NCBI RefSeq assembly: GCF_049060325.1 | Contig: NZ_JBMGPW010000006.1 | Coordinates: 128,774-192,773, forward strand | Reading direction: 5' to 3' | DNA: 64,000 nt | Source: Vescimonas sanitatis | GTDB lineage: Bacteria > Bacillota > Clostridia > Oscillospirales > Oscillospiraceae | In this document: one piece after another, positions 16,128 through 24,350 of the stretch | How the letters are laid out: each line of letters starts with the position of its first letter | Numbering within the stretch: position 1 is the stretch's first letter | The notes under the pieces: model-generated | What the model was told of the DNA's origin: nothing | Database searches by the model: none | The model's input: the letters and a program-made list of their open reading frames with translations, nothing else | Position numbers and translations under genes: made by a program

Positions 16128-17408
16128 TCATCTCTGATACTCGAATTCCAGATCGTACATGCTGACGATGTCGCCGTCCTGAATGCCCATCTGCTCCAGC
16201 GTGTCGAACAGGCCGCTCTGCCGCAGCATCTTGTCGAAGTACATGCGGCTCTCGTAGTCGGAGAAGTTGATGTTGCCCATGAGCCGCTGGAGCCACGGCC
16301 CCTCCACCAGCCAGGTGTTGTCCTCCCGCTCGATGTGCAGCGGCTCGGTGGTGTCGATCACCGGCGGCTTGGGCACGTACTCCGGCTCGTACACCGTCAC
16401 TGGCGGCAGCTCACTGAGCCGCCGGGCGATGTGCTGCACCAACTCCCGGGTCCCCTGATGGGTGGCGGCGGACATGGCGAAGAACTCATAGCCCAGCGCC
16501 TCCACATGGGCGCGGAAGGCATCCAGCTGCGCCGTGTCCATCAGAAGATCCGTCTTGTTGGCCACGGCGATCTGCGGCCGTGTAGCCAGCTCCGGGCTGT
16601 ACTCCTTCAGCTCCGCGTTGATGGCGTCAAAGTCCGCGATGGGGTCCCGCCCCTCGCTGCCGGACACGTCCACCAGATGCACCAGCAGGCGGCACCGGTC
16701 GATGTGCCGCAGAAAATCGTGGCCCAGACCCGCGCCCTCGCTGGCGCCCTCGATGATGCCGGGGATGTCCGCCATGACGAAGCTGACGCCCTCGTCCACG
16801 TACACCACACCCAGATTGGGGTACAGGGTGGTGAAGTGGTAGTTGGCGATTTTCGGGTGGGCCTTGCTGACCACACTCAAGAGCGTGCTTTTGCCCACAT
16901 TGGGGAAGCCCACCAGCCCCACGTCCGCCAGCAGCTTCAGCTCCAGCACCACGTCGTGGCTCTCGCCGGGCAGACCCGCCTTGGCAAACCGCGGCACCTG
17001 CCGGGTGGGGGTGGCGAAATGCTGGTTGCCCCAGCCGCCCCGGCCGCCCCTGCACAGCACATAGGGCTTGTCGTCGGACATATCCTTGATGATCTCGCCA
17101 CTCTCGGCATCGCGCACCAGCGTGCCCCGGGGGACCTTGATGGTCAGGCTTTCGCCGTCCTTGCCGGTCTTGCGGCCGCCCTGGCCGTCCACGCCGTTGC
17201 CGGCCACATACTTGCGCTTGTAGCGGAAGTCCATCAGTGTGGACATATTGTCGTCCACCTTCAGGATGATGGAGCCGCCGCTGCCGCCGTCGCCGCCGTC
17301 CGGACCGCCCGCCGCAATATATTTTTCCCGGTGGAAGGCCACCGCGCCGTTGCCGCCGTTGCCGGCCCGCACGGTGATCCGCGCCTTATCGATAAATCCA
17401 TTTGCCAT
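16128..17408 (-). CDS. obg: GTPase Obg
   Basis: Essential GTPase of 50S maturation and stress control. The 426-aa protein has three domains in order: Gly-rich Obg fold (RAGNGGNGAVAFHREKYIAA), G domain from about residue 160 (GFPNVGKST, DIPGIIEGA, NKTD), and the C-terminal OCT domain (WLQRLMGNINFSDYESRMYF). It is downstream of rplU-prp-rpmA on the same strand but has its own promoter after the rpmA terminator. Confidence 0.97.
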   Translation of the reverse strand: MANGFIDKARITVRAGNGGNGAVAFHREKYIAAGGPDGGDGGSGGSIILKVDDNMSTLMDFRYKRKYVAGNGVDGQGGRKTGKDGESLTIKVPRGTLVRDAESGEIIKDMSDDKPYVLCRGGRGGWGNQHFATPTRQVPRFAKAGLPGESHDVVLELKLLADVGLVGFPNVGKSTLLSVVSKAHPKIANYHFTTLYPNLGVVYVDEGVSFVMADIPGIIEGASEGAGLGHDFLRHIDRCRLLVHLVDVSGSEGRDPIADFDAINAELKEYSPELATRPQIAVANKTDLLMDTAQLDAFRAHVEALGYEFFAMSAATHQGTRELVQHIARRLSELPPVTVYEPEYVPKPPVIDTTEPLHIEREDNTWLVEGPWLQRLMGNINFSDYESRMYFDKMLRQSGLFDTLEQMGIQDGDIVSMYDLEFEYQR

Positions 17409-17459
17409 GGTGCTACCTCGCTTTATCTGAAAACTTGCCTATCTCTCCATTTTGCTTCT

Positions 17460-17488
17460 ATTTTACCCGAAAGGAGTAAAAAGGTCAA
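17460..17488 (-). promoter_or_regulatory. Promoter of obg
   Basis: Minus strand: -35 TTGACC (17483-17488), 17-bp spacer, -10 TAAAAT (17460-17465). It begins seven bases after the rpmA terminator stem. Confidence 0.75.
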
Positions 17489-17490
17489 CA

Positions 17491-17516
17491 AAAAACCTCC
17501 CGCCATCGGCGGGAGG
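17491..17516 (-). terminator. Intrinsic terminator of the rplU-prp-rpmA operon
   Basis: On the minus strand CCTCCCGCC (17516-17508), loop GAT, GGCGGGAGG (17504-17496), then TTTTT. Confidence 0.9.
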
Positions 17517-17531
17517 CTTTTCAAATACCAA

Positions 17532-17813
17532 TTACTCCGCGGGGTAAACAGAGACCTGCTTGCGGTCCTTGCCCAGACGCTCGAAGCGGACAACGCCGTC
17601 CGCCTTGGCGAACAGGGTGTCGTCGGTACCCTTGCCCACGTTGGTGCCGGGGTGGATGTGGGTGCCGCGCTGACGCACCAGAATGTTGCCAGCCAGCACG
17701 AACTGCCCGTCAGCGCGCTTGGGGCCAAGGCGCTTGGACTCGGAATCACGGCCGTTCTTGGTGGAGCCCATACCTTTTTTATGGGCAAAGAACTGCAGAG
17801 AAATGTTCAGCAT
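17532..17813 (-). CDS. rpmA: 50S ribosomal protein L27 with cleavable leader
   Basis: L27 reaches the peptidyl-transferase centre with its N-terminal tail. The ATG at 17811-17813 gives MLNISLQFFAHKKGMGSTKN, the Firmicutes form in which Prp cuts between the two residues FA of LQFF-AHKKG. An in-frame TTG at 17819 would add two residues and has better ribosome-site spacing, so the first residue is uncertain. 93 aa from ATG. The Prp protease gene is the next gene upstream. Confidence 0.96.
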   Translation of the reverse strand: MLNISLQFFAHKKGMGSTKNGRDSESKRLGPKRADGQFVLAGNILVRQRGTHIHPGTNVGKGTDDTLFAKADGVVRFERLGKDRKQVSVYPAE

Positions 17814-17856
17814 TTTCAAGTACCATCCTTTCTGTAAGATGATCGAGGAAGAAGGC

Positions 17857-18186
17857 TCACGCCTCCATAACTTCGATGTTGTCGGGATACTCGTCGTGGA
17901 GCTGTGCCAGATACACCATCAGCCCCGTCAGCAAATTCTGACAGGTGCTCTCGGCGTCGGACGCCAGCCCGCCGGGCAGCCGCAGCGTGATGCTGGTCTC
18001 CCGTTCATTGACCTTGACGGCGGCGCACAGCCCCATCACGTCGTTCACGGTGGCCTCCACCAGTCGTACAGCGCTGGTGATGGCGGCACAGACGATGTCC
18101 TCGCCCGCGTCGGCATAGCCGCTGTGTCCGCTGACCTCAAACCCGACGATACGCGATTCCTCCGTGAGGAATGTCACAGTGGTCAT
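17857..18186 (-). CDS. prp: Ribosomal-processing cysteine protease Prp
   Basis: Removes the N-terminal extension of L27 (LQFF motif), needed for a working peptidyl-transferase centre. 109 aa from ATG 18186. The catalytic pair is visible: His in GHSGYADAGEDIVCAA near residue 22 and Cys near residue 34. Lies between rplU and rpmA, the normal place in Firmicutes, with only 7 bp to rplU. Confidence 0.95.
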   Translation of the reverse strand: MTTVTFLTEESRIVGFEVSGHSGYADAGEDIVCAAITSAVRLVEATVNDVMGLCAAVKVNERETSITLRLPGGLASDAESTCQNLLTGLMVYLAQLHDEYPDNIEVMEA

Positions 18187-18193
18187 TGCCGTC

Positions 18194-18505
18194 TCAGAAC
18201 GTGATCTTGCCGATCTCGACCTTGGTGTACGGCTGACGATGACCCTGCCGTTTGCGGTAACCCTTCTTGGGGGTATACTTGAAGATACGGATCTTCTTGC
18301 CCTTGCCGTTCTTGACCACAGTGGCGTCCACCTTCGCGCCCTCCACCACGGGAGTGCCGAACTTCGTGTTCTCACCATCGACGATGGCCAGAACCTGATC
18401 GAACACCACGGCGTCGCCAGCATTCACGTCCAGCTTCTCGATGAACAGAGTGTCACCCTCGCTGACGTTGTACTGCTTACCGCCGGTAACGATAATAGCC
18501 TGCAT
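18194..18505 (-). CDS. rplU: 50S ribosomal protein L21
   Basis: L21 binds 23S rRNA domain I-II. 103 aa: MQAIIVTGGKQYNVSEGDTL and the conserved RIFKYTPKKGYRKRQGHRQP near the C terminus. First gene of rplU-prp-rpmA, driven by a near-consensus promoter at 18601-18629. Confidence 0.98.
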   Translation of the reverse strand: MQAIIVTGGKQYNVSEGDTLFIEKLDVNAGDAVVFDQVLAIVDGENTKFGTPVVEGAKVDATVVKNGKGKKIRIFKYTPKKGYRKRQGHRQPYTKVEIGKITF

Positions 18506-18629
18506 AACCTTGTTGCACCTGCCTTTCCTTAATTACGGACTCGCTGTCGGGGGCGGCCGGACAAGCCGGCGCTTGCTTACCCATTCAAAGCGGCTTATCA
18601 AGTATAACAGCGTCTTTCCCCCTTGTCAA
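18506..18629 (-). promoter_or_regulatory. Promoter and possible L21 leader
   Basis: Minus strand: -35 TTGACA (18624-18629), 17-bp spacer, -10 TATACT (18601-18606), predicted start near 18594. The roughly 90-nt leader contains CGCCGG/CCGGC-type pairing near 18550-18575, which is compatible with the L21 leader class known in Firmicutes; I cannot confirm the match by eye. Confidence 0.7.
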
Positions 18630-18645
18630 CAGGGAAAGACGCTGT
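18607..18645. terminator. Perfect inverted repeat around the rplU -35 box
   Basis: ACAGCGTCTTTCCC (18607-18620) pairs perfectly with GGGAAAGACGCTGT (18632-18645); a T-run follows on the plus strand. The rplU -35 hexamer lies in its loop. Probably the terminator of mtnN-luxS on the minus strand, though its minus-strand T-tract is weak. Confidence 0.6.
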
Positions 18646-18675
18646 TTTTGCCTGTTTTCGCAAAAATTTCCCGCT

Positions 18676-19143
18676 TTACGCCGTGGGATAGGCCAGTTTC
18701 TCCTGGTTCCACCCGGAAATGATCTCCGTATAGAACGCGCAGCACGTCTTCGCCAGCTCCACGTCCAGATTGCGGTAGTTGCCGCACTCCTTTGCGCTTT
18801 TTCCTGGCATTTCGCCCTCAAATACCGCCCCCTGGGCGAACACCCGCTGCACAAGTGCCACGGCCTGGGCCAGTGTCAACTGCTTCCCGTCAAACAGGAA
18901 ATAGAATCCCGTCTGGCACCCCATCGGGCCGAAGTACACCACCGCGTCCTTTTCCGGGCTGTTCCGCAGCAGTGTGGCGATCACGTGCTCCACCGAGTGC
19001 ATCTCCGCGTTGGTCAGCAGGTCGCCGGTGTTGGGCTTTTTGAACCGCAGGTCCAGCGTCACCACGTCTCCGTCCTGCCGGCTGAGATACAGCCCCGGCA
19101 CCAGCACGTCGTGATCCACCGTAAAGCTGGCGATACGTTCCAT
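18676..19143 (-). CDS. luxS: S-ribosylhomocysteine lyase LuxS
   Basis: Splits S-ribosylhomocysteine into homocysteine and DPD, the AI-2 precursor. 155 aa. The metal site HSVEH (family HTxEH), the catalytic Cys in MGCQTGFY and the third ligand in KECGNY are all present. It lies 2 bp after mtnN, so the two enzymes that recycle S-adenosylhomocysteine are cotranscribed. Confidence 0.97.
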   Translation of the reverse strand: MERIASFTVDHDVLVPGLYLSRQDGDVVTLDLRFKKPNTGDLLTNAEMHSVEHVIATLLRNSPEKDAVVYFGPMGCQTGFYFLFDGKQLTLAQAVALVQRVFAQGAVFEGEMPGKSAKECGNYRNLDVELAKTCCAFYTEIISGWNQEKLAYPTA

Positions 19144-19145
19144 GT

Positions 19146-19814
19146 TCAGCCCTCCAGTCCGTCCAGGAACGCCATAGCGACCCTGTTCAGGTCCTTCATG
19201 GCCTCCGGGAAGTTAAAATAGAAATCATGGTGCTCCAGCACGCAGTCGGACACGGACTTCAGCGCCATGAACGGCACCTCGTTGCGGTAACACACCTGTG
19301 CCGCCGCGCCGCCCTCCATTTCAATGAGCAGGGGGTGGAAGGTCTCCGCGATCCACCGCGCCCGGTCACACTCCGTGGCGAACCACTCGCCGGTGGCGAC
19401 GCTGCCCACACGGTAGGCGTACCCGGCTTTGTCCATGGCGTCCTTTGCCTTCTCCAGCTCGGCGGTGGGGAAGTCTATCCGGTTCACCGTGGACACCAGC
19501 CCCACCGGGTCGCCGATGCCCGACGTATCCACGTCGTGCTGCATGAACCGATCCGCCAGCACCAGCGTCCCGATCGGCACGTTCTCAAAGCACCCGGCAA
19601 CGCCCACGTTGACGATCCGTCCCGGCGCGTACAGGTCGATAAACAGCTGGGTGGCCATGGCAGCGTTCACCTTCCCCACGCCGCCGCAGCAGGCGACCAC
19701 GTTCTCCCGTATCCGGTAGAAGGGCACGCCCGCCACCGTTTTTTCCGGCTCCGCGCCCTCCGGCAGCAGGCTCTCGATCTCGCCCTTCATGGCGTACAGC
19801 AATCCAGTCAGCAT
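19146..19814 (-). CDS. mtnN: 5'-methylthioadenosine/S-adenosylhomocysteine nucleosidase
   Basis: Removes adenine from SAH and MTA. ATG 19814 gives a 222-aa protein starting MLTGLLYAMKGEIESLLPEG, which lines up with the family start and has GAGGG eight bases before. An upstream ATG at 19847 lies at or before the likely transcription start and is disfavoured. Catalytic Glu in AMKGE, EMEGGAAAQ and the Asp of SVSDC are seen. Upstream partner of luxS. Confidence 0.94.
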   Translation of the reverse strand: MLTGLLYAMKGEIESLLPEGAEPEKTVAGVPFYRIRENVVACCGGVGKVNAAMATQLFIDLYAPGRIVNVGVAGCFENVPIGTLVLADRFMQHDVDTSGIGDPVGLVSTVNRIDFPTAELEKAKDAMDKAGYAYRVGSVATGEWFATECDRARWIAETFHPLLIEMEGGAAAQVCYRNEVPFMALKSVSDCVLEHHDFYFNFPEAMKDLNRVAMAFLDGLEG

Positions 19815-19845
19815 ACAGCAAACCCTCACTTTTCCCGTTTTCTCC

Positions 19846-19905
19846 ATTGTAAATACCCCGGCGGCAGAATGTCAAGTTGCATTTTCCCCACTTTCCCTGT
19901 AAAAT
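19846..19905. promoter_or_regulatory. Divergent promoters for mtnN-luxS and tmcAL
   Basis: Minus strand: TTGACA (19870-19875), 18-bp spacer, TACAAT (19846-19851), for mtnN. Plus strand: TTGCAT (19877-19882), 17-bp spacer, TAAAAT (19900-19905), for tmcAL. The two -35 boxes are separated by one base, so the polymerases should compete. Confidence 0.7.
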
Positions 19906-19929
19906 AATAAAAAACGAAAGGAGCACATC

Positions 19930-21111
19930 ATGGTCATCGGTATCGTCTGCGAATTTGACCCCCTCCACAGGGGACACGCCCGCCTTCTCTCCCACGCCCG
20001 CGCCTTGGGCGCGGACACGGTGGTCTGCGCCATGAGCGGCTCCTTCACCCAGCGGGGCAGCTTCGCCGCCCTGTCCAAAACGGCGCGCGCCGAGATGGCG
20101 GTCCGCTGCGGCGCTGACCTGGTGCTGGAGCTCCCCACGCCCTGGGCCATGTCCCCGGCGGAGACCTTCGCCCGCGGCGGCGTGCGGCTGCTGGCCCTTG
20201 CCGGGGCCGATACCCTCCTGTTTGGCAGCGAGTGTGGGGATCTGCCCGCCCTGCGGTGTCTGGCCGACTGCCTGGACAGCCCCACCTTTGCCGATCACCT
20301 TACCGCCGTGCCGGAGTCGGGCCTGACCTTCGCCGCCCGTCGTCAGGCTGCCGCCGCATCCCTGCTGGACAATGCTACCGCCGCCCTTCTGCAAAGTCCC
20401 AACAACACCCTGGCCGTGGAGTATCTCCGCGCCCTGCGCCATACCCGCAGCGCCATGACGCCATGCACACTCCGCCGTGAGGGTGCCGGCCATGACGGCG
20501 CTCCGGAGGGGGATACCGCCTCGGCCTCCTTTCTGCGTGAATTGCTGCGGCAGGGCAGGGGGGAGACCGCCTGTGCCTATATGCCCACCCCGGCGGCGGA
20601 CGTCCTCCGCCGTGAGCTGGCCGCAGGCCGCATTGCCGACGGCACCCTCTGTGAGCGCGCGATACTGGTCCGCTTCCGTGCCATGACCGAGGCGGATTGG
20701 CGTCCCTACGACCCAGGAAACGAGGGCCTGTACCACAGGCTGTATCAGGCATCCCGCGACGCCTGCACCGTGGCAGAGATGCTCTCCGCTGCAAAAACCA
20801 AGCGCTATCCCCTTGCCCGCCTGCGCCGTATGGTCCTCAGCGCCTACCTGCAATTACCGCCTGCGCCGGAGCGTGTGCCCTACCTCCGCGTGTTGGCTGC
20901 CAATGCCGCGGGCCGCGCACATTTGCGCTGTTTGCGGGATGCCGGTGCCCCGGTGCTGACGAAGCCTGCCGACGTTCCGGCGCTGGGGCCGGCGGCGGAG
21001 GAGCTGTTCACTCTGGAGTCCCGCTGTACCGACCTGTATGTGCTGGCCCGCCCGGACCTGTCCCAGGCCGCCCCCGGCCAGGACTACCGTACCACACCGG
21101 TCATAGTGTAA
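19930..21111 (+). CDS. tmcAL: tRNA(Met) cytidine acetate ligase
   Basis: YlbM/TmcAL family: makes N4-acetylcytidine at the wobble base of elongator tRNA-Met from acetate and ATP. 393 aa. The nucleotidyltransferase HxGH motif is in CEFDPLHRGHARLLSHARAL, and AMSGSFTQRG follows. AAAGGAG precedes ATG 19930. Monocistronic, convergent with ilvA. Confidence 0.93.
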   Translation: MVIGIVCEFDPLHRGHARLLSHARALGADTVVCAMSGSFTQRGSFAALSKTARAEMAVRCGADLVLELPTPWAMSPAETFARGGVRLLALAGADTLLFGSECGDLPALRCLADCLDSPTFADHLTAVPESGLTFAARRQAAAASLLDNATAALLQSPNNTLAVEYLRALRHTRSAMTPCTLRREGAGHDGAPEGDTASASFLRELLRQGRGETACAYMPTPAADVLRRELAAGRIADGTLCERAILVRFRAMTEADWRPYDPGNEGLYHRLYQASRDACTVAEMLSAAKTKRYPLARLRRMVLSAYLQLPPAPERVPYLRVLAANAAGRAHLRCLRDAGAPVLTKPADVPALGPAAEELFTLESRCTDLYVLARPDLSQAAPGQDYRTTPVIV

Positions 21112-21150
21112 ACAGACGCAGCCCCCGCCAAAGGCGGGGGCTGCGTCTGT
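21112..21150. terminator. Bidirectional terminator, tmcAL/ilvA
   Basis: Perfect 18-bp stem: ACAGACGCAGCCCCCGCC (21112-21129), loop AAA, GGCGGGGGCTGCGTCTGT (21133-21150), between convergent genes. Confidence 0.88.
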
Positions 21151-21152
21151 AT

Positions 21153-22352
21153 TCACTGCTCCTCTACCACATAGCCCTTTCGCCGCAGAGAGCCGAAGAT
21201 CTCCTGAATATGGGCCTTGTCTCGGGTCTCCAGCGACAGATTTACCACGCAGGAGCCGATGGCGGCCTTGGTGTTGCGGCGCTCGTGGTTCACGTCCAGC
21301 ACGTTTGCGCCCAGGGACGACACCACCTCCAGGAACGACGCCAGCGCGTGGGGCTGGTCCGGCAGCACCGTGGAGAAGCTCACTGTCCGCCCCTCCTTGG
21401 CGAGGCCCCGGGTCAGGATGCGCTCCAGCATGGTCACGTCCACATTGCCGCCGGACAGCAGAGCGCACACCGTTTTGCCCTCGGTGTTCACCTTGTGGTA
21501 CATGGCGGCGGCGATACCCACGGCGCCTGCGCCCTCGGCCACCAGCTTCTGCTTTTCCAGCACCGTCAGGATGGCGCTGGCGATCTCACCCTCGCTGACC
21601 GTCACCACCTCGTCCACGTACTCCCGGCACATATCGAACGTCAGATCACCGGGAGTCTTGACCTTGATACCGTCGGCCACCGTATCCACGCTGCTGAGGG
21701 TGATGATCTTTCCCTCCTTCAGGGACTCAGCCATGCTGGGTGCGCCGGCGGCCTGTACGCCGATAATGCGGCACTGGGGCCTCAGGTTCTTCACCGCGTA
21801 GGCCAGCCCCGCGATCAGTCCGCCGCCGCCGATGGGCACGAAGATCATATCCACGTCCGGCAGCTGCTCCAGGATCTCCAGGCCGATGGTGCCCTGTCCG
21901 GCCATAATGCTGTAATCGTTGAAGGGGTGTATAAACGTCAGCCCCTGCTCGTCCCGCAGGCGCACCGCCTCGGCATAGGCGTCGTCGTACACGCCGGGTA
22001 CCAGTACCACGTTGGCGCCGTAGCTGCGGGTGGCCTCGATCTTGGAGATGGGCGCGCCCTCCGGGATGCAGATGGTGGCCTTGATGCCCATATCCCGGGC
22101 GGCAAAGGCCACGCCCTGGGCGTGATTGCCGGCGGAGCAGGCGATGACGCCCCGTTCCTTCTCCTCGTCGGAGAGGGTGGCGATCTTGTAGTACGCGCCC
22201 CGCAGCTTGAACGCGCCGGTTTTTTGCAGGCAGTCCGCTTTCAAATAGAACTCGCACCCCGGCACCAGCCCCTTGGTGGGGATCACCGGTGTCCGGTTGA
22301 TGACGGGCTTCAGCACCCGCTGTGCGTCGTGCAGCATGGCCATGGAGATCAT
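21153..22352 (-). CDS. ilvA: Threonine ammonia-lyase with ACT domain
   Basis: PLP enzyme turning L-threonine into 2-oxobutanoate and ammonia. ATG 22352 is preceded by GAGGAGG; an upstream ATG at 22373 would put that ribosome site inside the gene. 399 aa. The PLP lysine is in TGAFKLRGAYYKIATL, the Gly loop is VPIGGGGLIAG, and an ACT domain follows from about residue 320 (PDQPHALASFLEVVSSLGAN). The short single ACT form resembles the catabolic or intermediate class more than the long biosynthetic IlvA. Confidence 0.92.
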   Translation of the reverse strand: MISMAMLHDAQRVLKPVINRTPVIPTKGLVPGCEFYLKADCLQKTGAFKLRGAYYKIATLSDEEKERGVIACSAGNHAQGVAFAARDMGIKATICIPEGAPISKIEATRSYGANVVLVPGVYDDAYAEAVRLRDEQGLTFIHPFNDYSIMAGQGTIGLEILEQLPDVDMIFVPIGGGGLIAGLAYAVKNLRPQCRIIGVQAAGAPSMAESLKEGKIITLSSVDTVADGIKVKTPGDLTFDMCREYVDEVVTVSEGEIASAILTVLEKQKLVAEGAGAVGIAAAMYHKVNTEGKTVCALLSGGNVDVTMLERILTRGLAKEGRTVSFSTVLPDQPHALASFLEVVSSLGANVLDVNHERRNTKAAIGSCVVNLSLETRDKAHIQEIFGSLRRKGYVVEEQ

Positions 22353-22382
22353 AAAATGCGCCTCCTCATTCAATATAGGTAA

Positions 22383-22411
22383 ATTTTATCACACCGTTTT
22401 GCTCCGTGCAA
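22383..22411 (-). promoter_or_regulatory. Promoter of ilvA
   Basis: Minus strand: -35 TTGCAC (22406-22411), 17-bp spacer, -10 TAAAAT (22383-22388), about 30 bp from the start codon. Confidence 0.7.
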
Positions 22412-22512
22412 GGCGTATGGCAAACAAAATTTTCAAATTTGTGCGCCGCAGGCGGACACACAGGCGTTTCCGGCGCACACCGCCCCAAAAGTACCAAAAT
22501 CGCAAAAATATC

Positions 22513-22540
22513 TTGACTTTTGCCGTGCTTCCGGTATAAT
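22513..22540 (+). promoter_or_regulatory. Promoter of rpsF-ssb-rpsR
   Basis: -35 TTGACT (22513-22518), 16-bp spacer, -10 TATAAT (22535-22540), giving a leader of about 75 nt that contains the hairpin at 22571-22592. Confidence 0.82.
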
Positions 22541-22570
22541 AATATGGCTTGCGTCTGCAAGCATATCCTT

Positions 22571-22592
22571 GCTCTCATCCGAGAATGAGGGC
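22571..22592 (+). promoter_or_regulatory. Candidate S6:S18-binding leader hairpin
   Basis: GCTCTCAT (22571-22578) pairs with ATGAGGGC (22585-22592, one G-U pair) around the loop CCGAGA. Leaders of rpsF operons carry an autoregulatory element with a conserved CCG presented to the S6:S18 complex; the position and the CCG loop fit that element. Confidence 0.6.
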
Positions 22593-22619
22593 CATTTGTC
22601 CAAAAGGAGGTGCAAAAGT

Positions 22620-22916
22620 ATGGCTAAGATTTCCGCCAACTACGAGGTCGTTTACATCATCGACCCTGCACAGGGTGAGGAGGCTGTTGCCGCCACCGTG
22701 GCAAAGTTCCAGTCCCTGGCAGAGCAGAACGCGACCGACGTGGTAGTCGATGAGTGGGGCAAGCGTCGCCTGGCTTACGCGATCGACTACAAGACCGAGG
22801 GCTATTATGTGCTGATGAGCTTCACCAGCGGCCCGGAATTCCCCAAGGAGCTGGATCGTATCCTGGGCATTACCGAGGGTATCATGCGTTCCATGATCGT
22901 CTGCAAGGGCGAGTAA
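22620..22916 (+). CDS. rpsF: 30S ribosomal protein S6
   Basis: S6 pairs with S18 on the 30S platform. 98 aa from ATG 22620 (MAKISANYEVVYIIDPAQGE), with AAAAGGAGGTG upstream; an in-frame start at 22569 would lie in the regulatory hairpin. The YAIDYKTEGYYVLMSF core is typical. First gene of rpsF-ssb-rpsR. Confidence 0.97.
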   Translation: MAKISANYEVVYIIDPAQGEEAVAATVAKFQSLAEQNATDVVVDEWGKRRLAYAIDYKTEGYYVLMSFTSGPEFPKELDRILGITEGIMRSMIVCKGE

Positions 22917-22928
22917 GGGAGTACAGCA

Positions 22929-23402
22929 ATGCTGAACAAGATCTTTATCATGGGTCGCTTGACCCGTGACCCGGAGCTGCGCCGTACGCAGTCCGGTACC
23001 CCCGTCACCAGCTTCTCTCTGGCTGTGGATCGTGATTACAAGACACAGTCCGGCGAGAAGGAGACGGACTTCATCGATGTGGTCGCCTGGCGCGCCACCG
23101 CGGAGTTCGTGGCCAAGTACTTTACCAAGGGCCGTATGGCCGTGGTAGAGGGCCGGCTCCAGATCCGCGCCTGGCAGGACAAGGAGGGCAACAACCGCCG
23201 CAGCGCCGAGGTCGTGGCCGACAATGTCTACTTCGGCGACTCCCGCCGCGACAGCGACGGCAGCAGCGGCGGCAATTACGCCAACAACAGCTACGGCGGC
23301 AATAACGGCGGCTACTCCGCCCCTGCCGGCGGCTACGCTGCGCCCGTAGGCGGCTCCGGATTTTCCGAGATCGATGAAGAGGACGGCGACCTGCCGTTCT
23401 GA
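22929..23402 (+). CDS. ssb: Single-stranded DNA-binding protein
   Basis: 157 aa. N-terminal OB fold (MLNKIFIMGRLTRDPELRRT, FIDVVAWRATAEFVAKYFTK), then a flexible Gly/Asn/Ser/Tyr-rich linker of about 40 residues, and the acidic tip EEDGDLPF that binds partner repair proteins. Middle gene of the rpsF-ssb-rpsR operon. Confidence 0.97.
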   Translation: MLNKIFIMGRLTRDPELRRTQSGTPVTSFSLAVDRDYKTQSGEKETDFIDVVAWRATAEFVAKYFTKGRMAVVEGRLQIRAWQDKEGNNRRSAEVVADNVYFGDSRRDSDGSSGGNYANNSYGGNNGGYSAPAGGYAAPVGGSGFSEIDEEDGDLPF

Positions 23403-23442
23403 TGTGCAAGGCACATGACATTTTATAAAGGAGGAAACTTCC

Positions 23443-23694
23443 ATGGCTATGGAACGCGAAAATAGACCCGTTCGCGGTGCCGGCAAGCGCCGCAAGAAGG
23501 TTTGCCAGTTCTGCGTGGACAAGTGCGAGTGCATCGATTACAAGGACGCCGCTAAGCTGCGCCGCTTCATCTCCGAGCGCTCCAAGATCCTGCCCCGCCG
23601 TACCACCGGCACCTGCGCTATGCATCAGCGCCAGCTCACCGAGGCCATCAAGCGCGCTCGTCAGATCGCCCTGCTGCCCTTCGTGACCGAGTAA
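23443..23694 (+). CDS. rpsR: 30S ribosomal protein S18, Cys-containing
   Basis: 83 aa. VCQFCVDKCECIDYKD gives a Cys cluster, suggesting the zinc-type S18, followed by LRRFISERSKILPRRTTGTC and the RNA-binding helix. GGAGG before ATG; a second in-frame ATG lies two codons later. Followed by a strong terminator. Confidence 0.96.
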   Translation: MAMERENRPVRGAGKRRKKVCQFCVDKCECIDYKDAAKLRRFISERSKILPRRTTGTCAMHQRQLTEAIKRARQIALLPFVTE

Positions 23695-23708
23695 TTGAAC
23701 CGAAAAAA

Positions 23709-23740
23709 ACAAGACCGGCGGAGCCGGTCTTGTTTTTTTG
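23709..23740 (+). terminator. Intrinsic terminator of rpsF-ssb-rpsR
   Basis: ACAAGACCGGC (23709-23719), loop GGA, GCCGGTCTTGT (23723-23733), then TTTTTT. A-run upstream makes it symmetrical. Confidence 0.93.
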
Positions 23741-23810
23741 CTGTTCCCTCCGTGGGATTTCTGGTAAAATAGTGTATCATACAGAAGAAACCACAGGGAG
23801 GAGGGAGCGC

Positions 23811-24350
23811 GTGGACGACAGACAACTGATGGCGAGCATCGCCGGCGGTGATGAGGCCGCGCTTCAATCGCTGCTGCGCCGGTTCACGCCGATGCTGCGC
23901 TATATCCTGCGCCCCCTCCTGCCGGACGAGCGGGACAGGGAGGAGTGCCTGGCGGACATCTCCCTGCGGATCTGGCGCGGCGCTGCCGGCTTTGACGGTG
24001 ACAAAGGCAGCCTCAACGGCTGGCTGACGGCGCTGGCCCGCAACACGGCACTGAACCGCGCCCGCGCCCGCCGCGGAGACGACGTGCCGCTGGAGGACAC
24101 CGTTCCCCACAGCGGCGGCAGCGCCGAGGACGCCCTGCTCCGCCGGGAGCAGCGCGCCAGACTCCGCGCCGTTATCGCCGCCCTGCCGGTGCAGGAGCGC
24201 GACCTGTTCTACCGGAAATACTACTACTGCCAGTCCACCGCCCAGATGGCCGCCGAGCTGAGCCTGACGGAGCGGGCCGTGGAGGGGCGGCTGTATCGCC
24301 TGCGGCAGAGCCTGCGCCAACAGTTGGGAGGTGATTTCTGTGACGGATGA
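23811..24350 (+). CDS. ECF-like RNA polymerase sigma factor
   Basis: 179 aa from GTG 23811 with GGAGGAGGG just upstream. Region 2 (DEAALQSLLRRFTPMLRYIL, then EECLADISLRIWRGAAGFD and GWLTALARNTALNRARAR) and region 4 (LPVQERDLFYRKYYYCQSTA, then LSLTERAVEGRLYRLRQSL) are present without a region 3, as in ECF sigmas. Overlaps the next gene, a membrane protein, by 11 bp. This arrangement suggests the partner is its anti-sigma factor or sensor. Confidence 0.88.
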   Translation: MDDRQLMASIAGGDEAALQSLLRRFTPMLRYILRPLLPDERDREECLADISLRIWRGAAGFDGDKGSLNGWLTALARNTALNRARARRGDDVPLEDTVPHSGGSAEDALLRREQRARLRAVIAALPVQERDLFYRKYYYCQSTAQMAAELSLTERAVEGRLYRLRQSLRQQLGGDFCDG

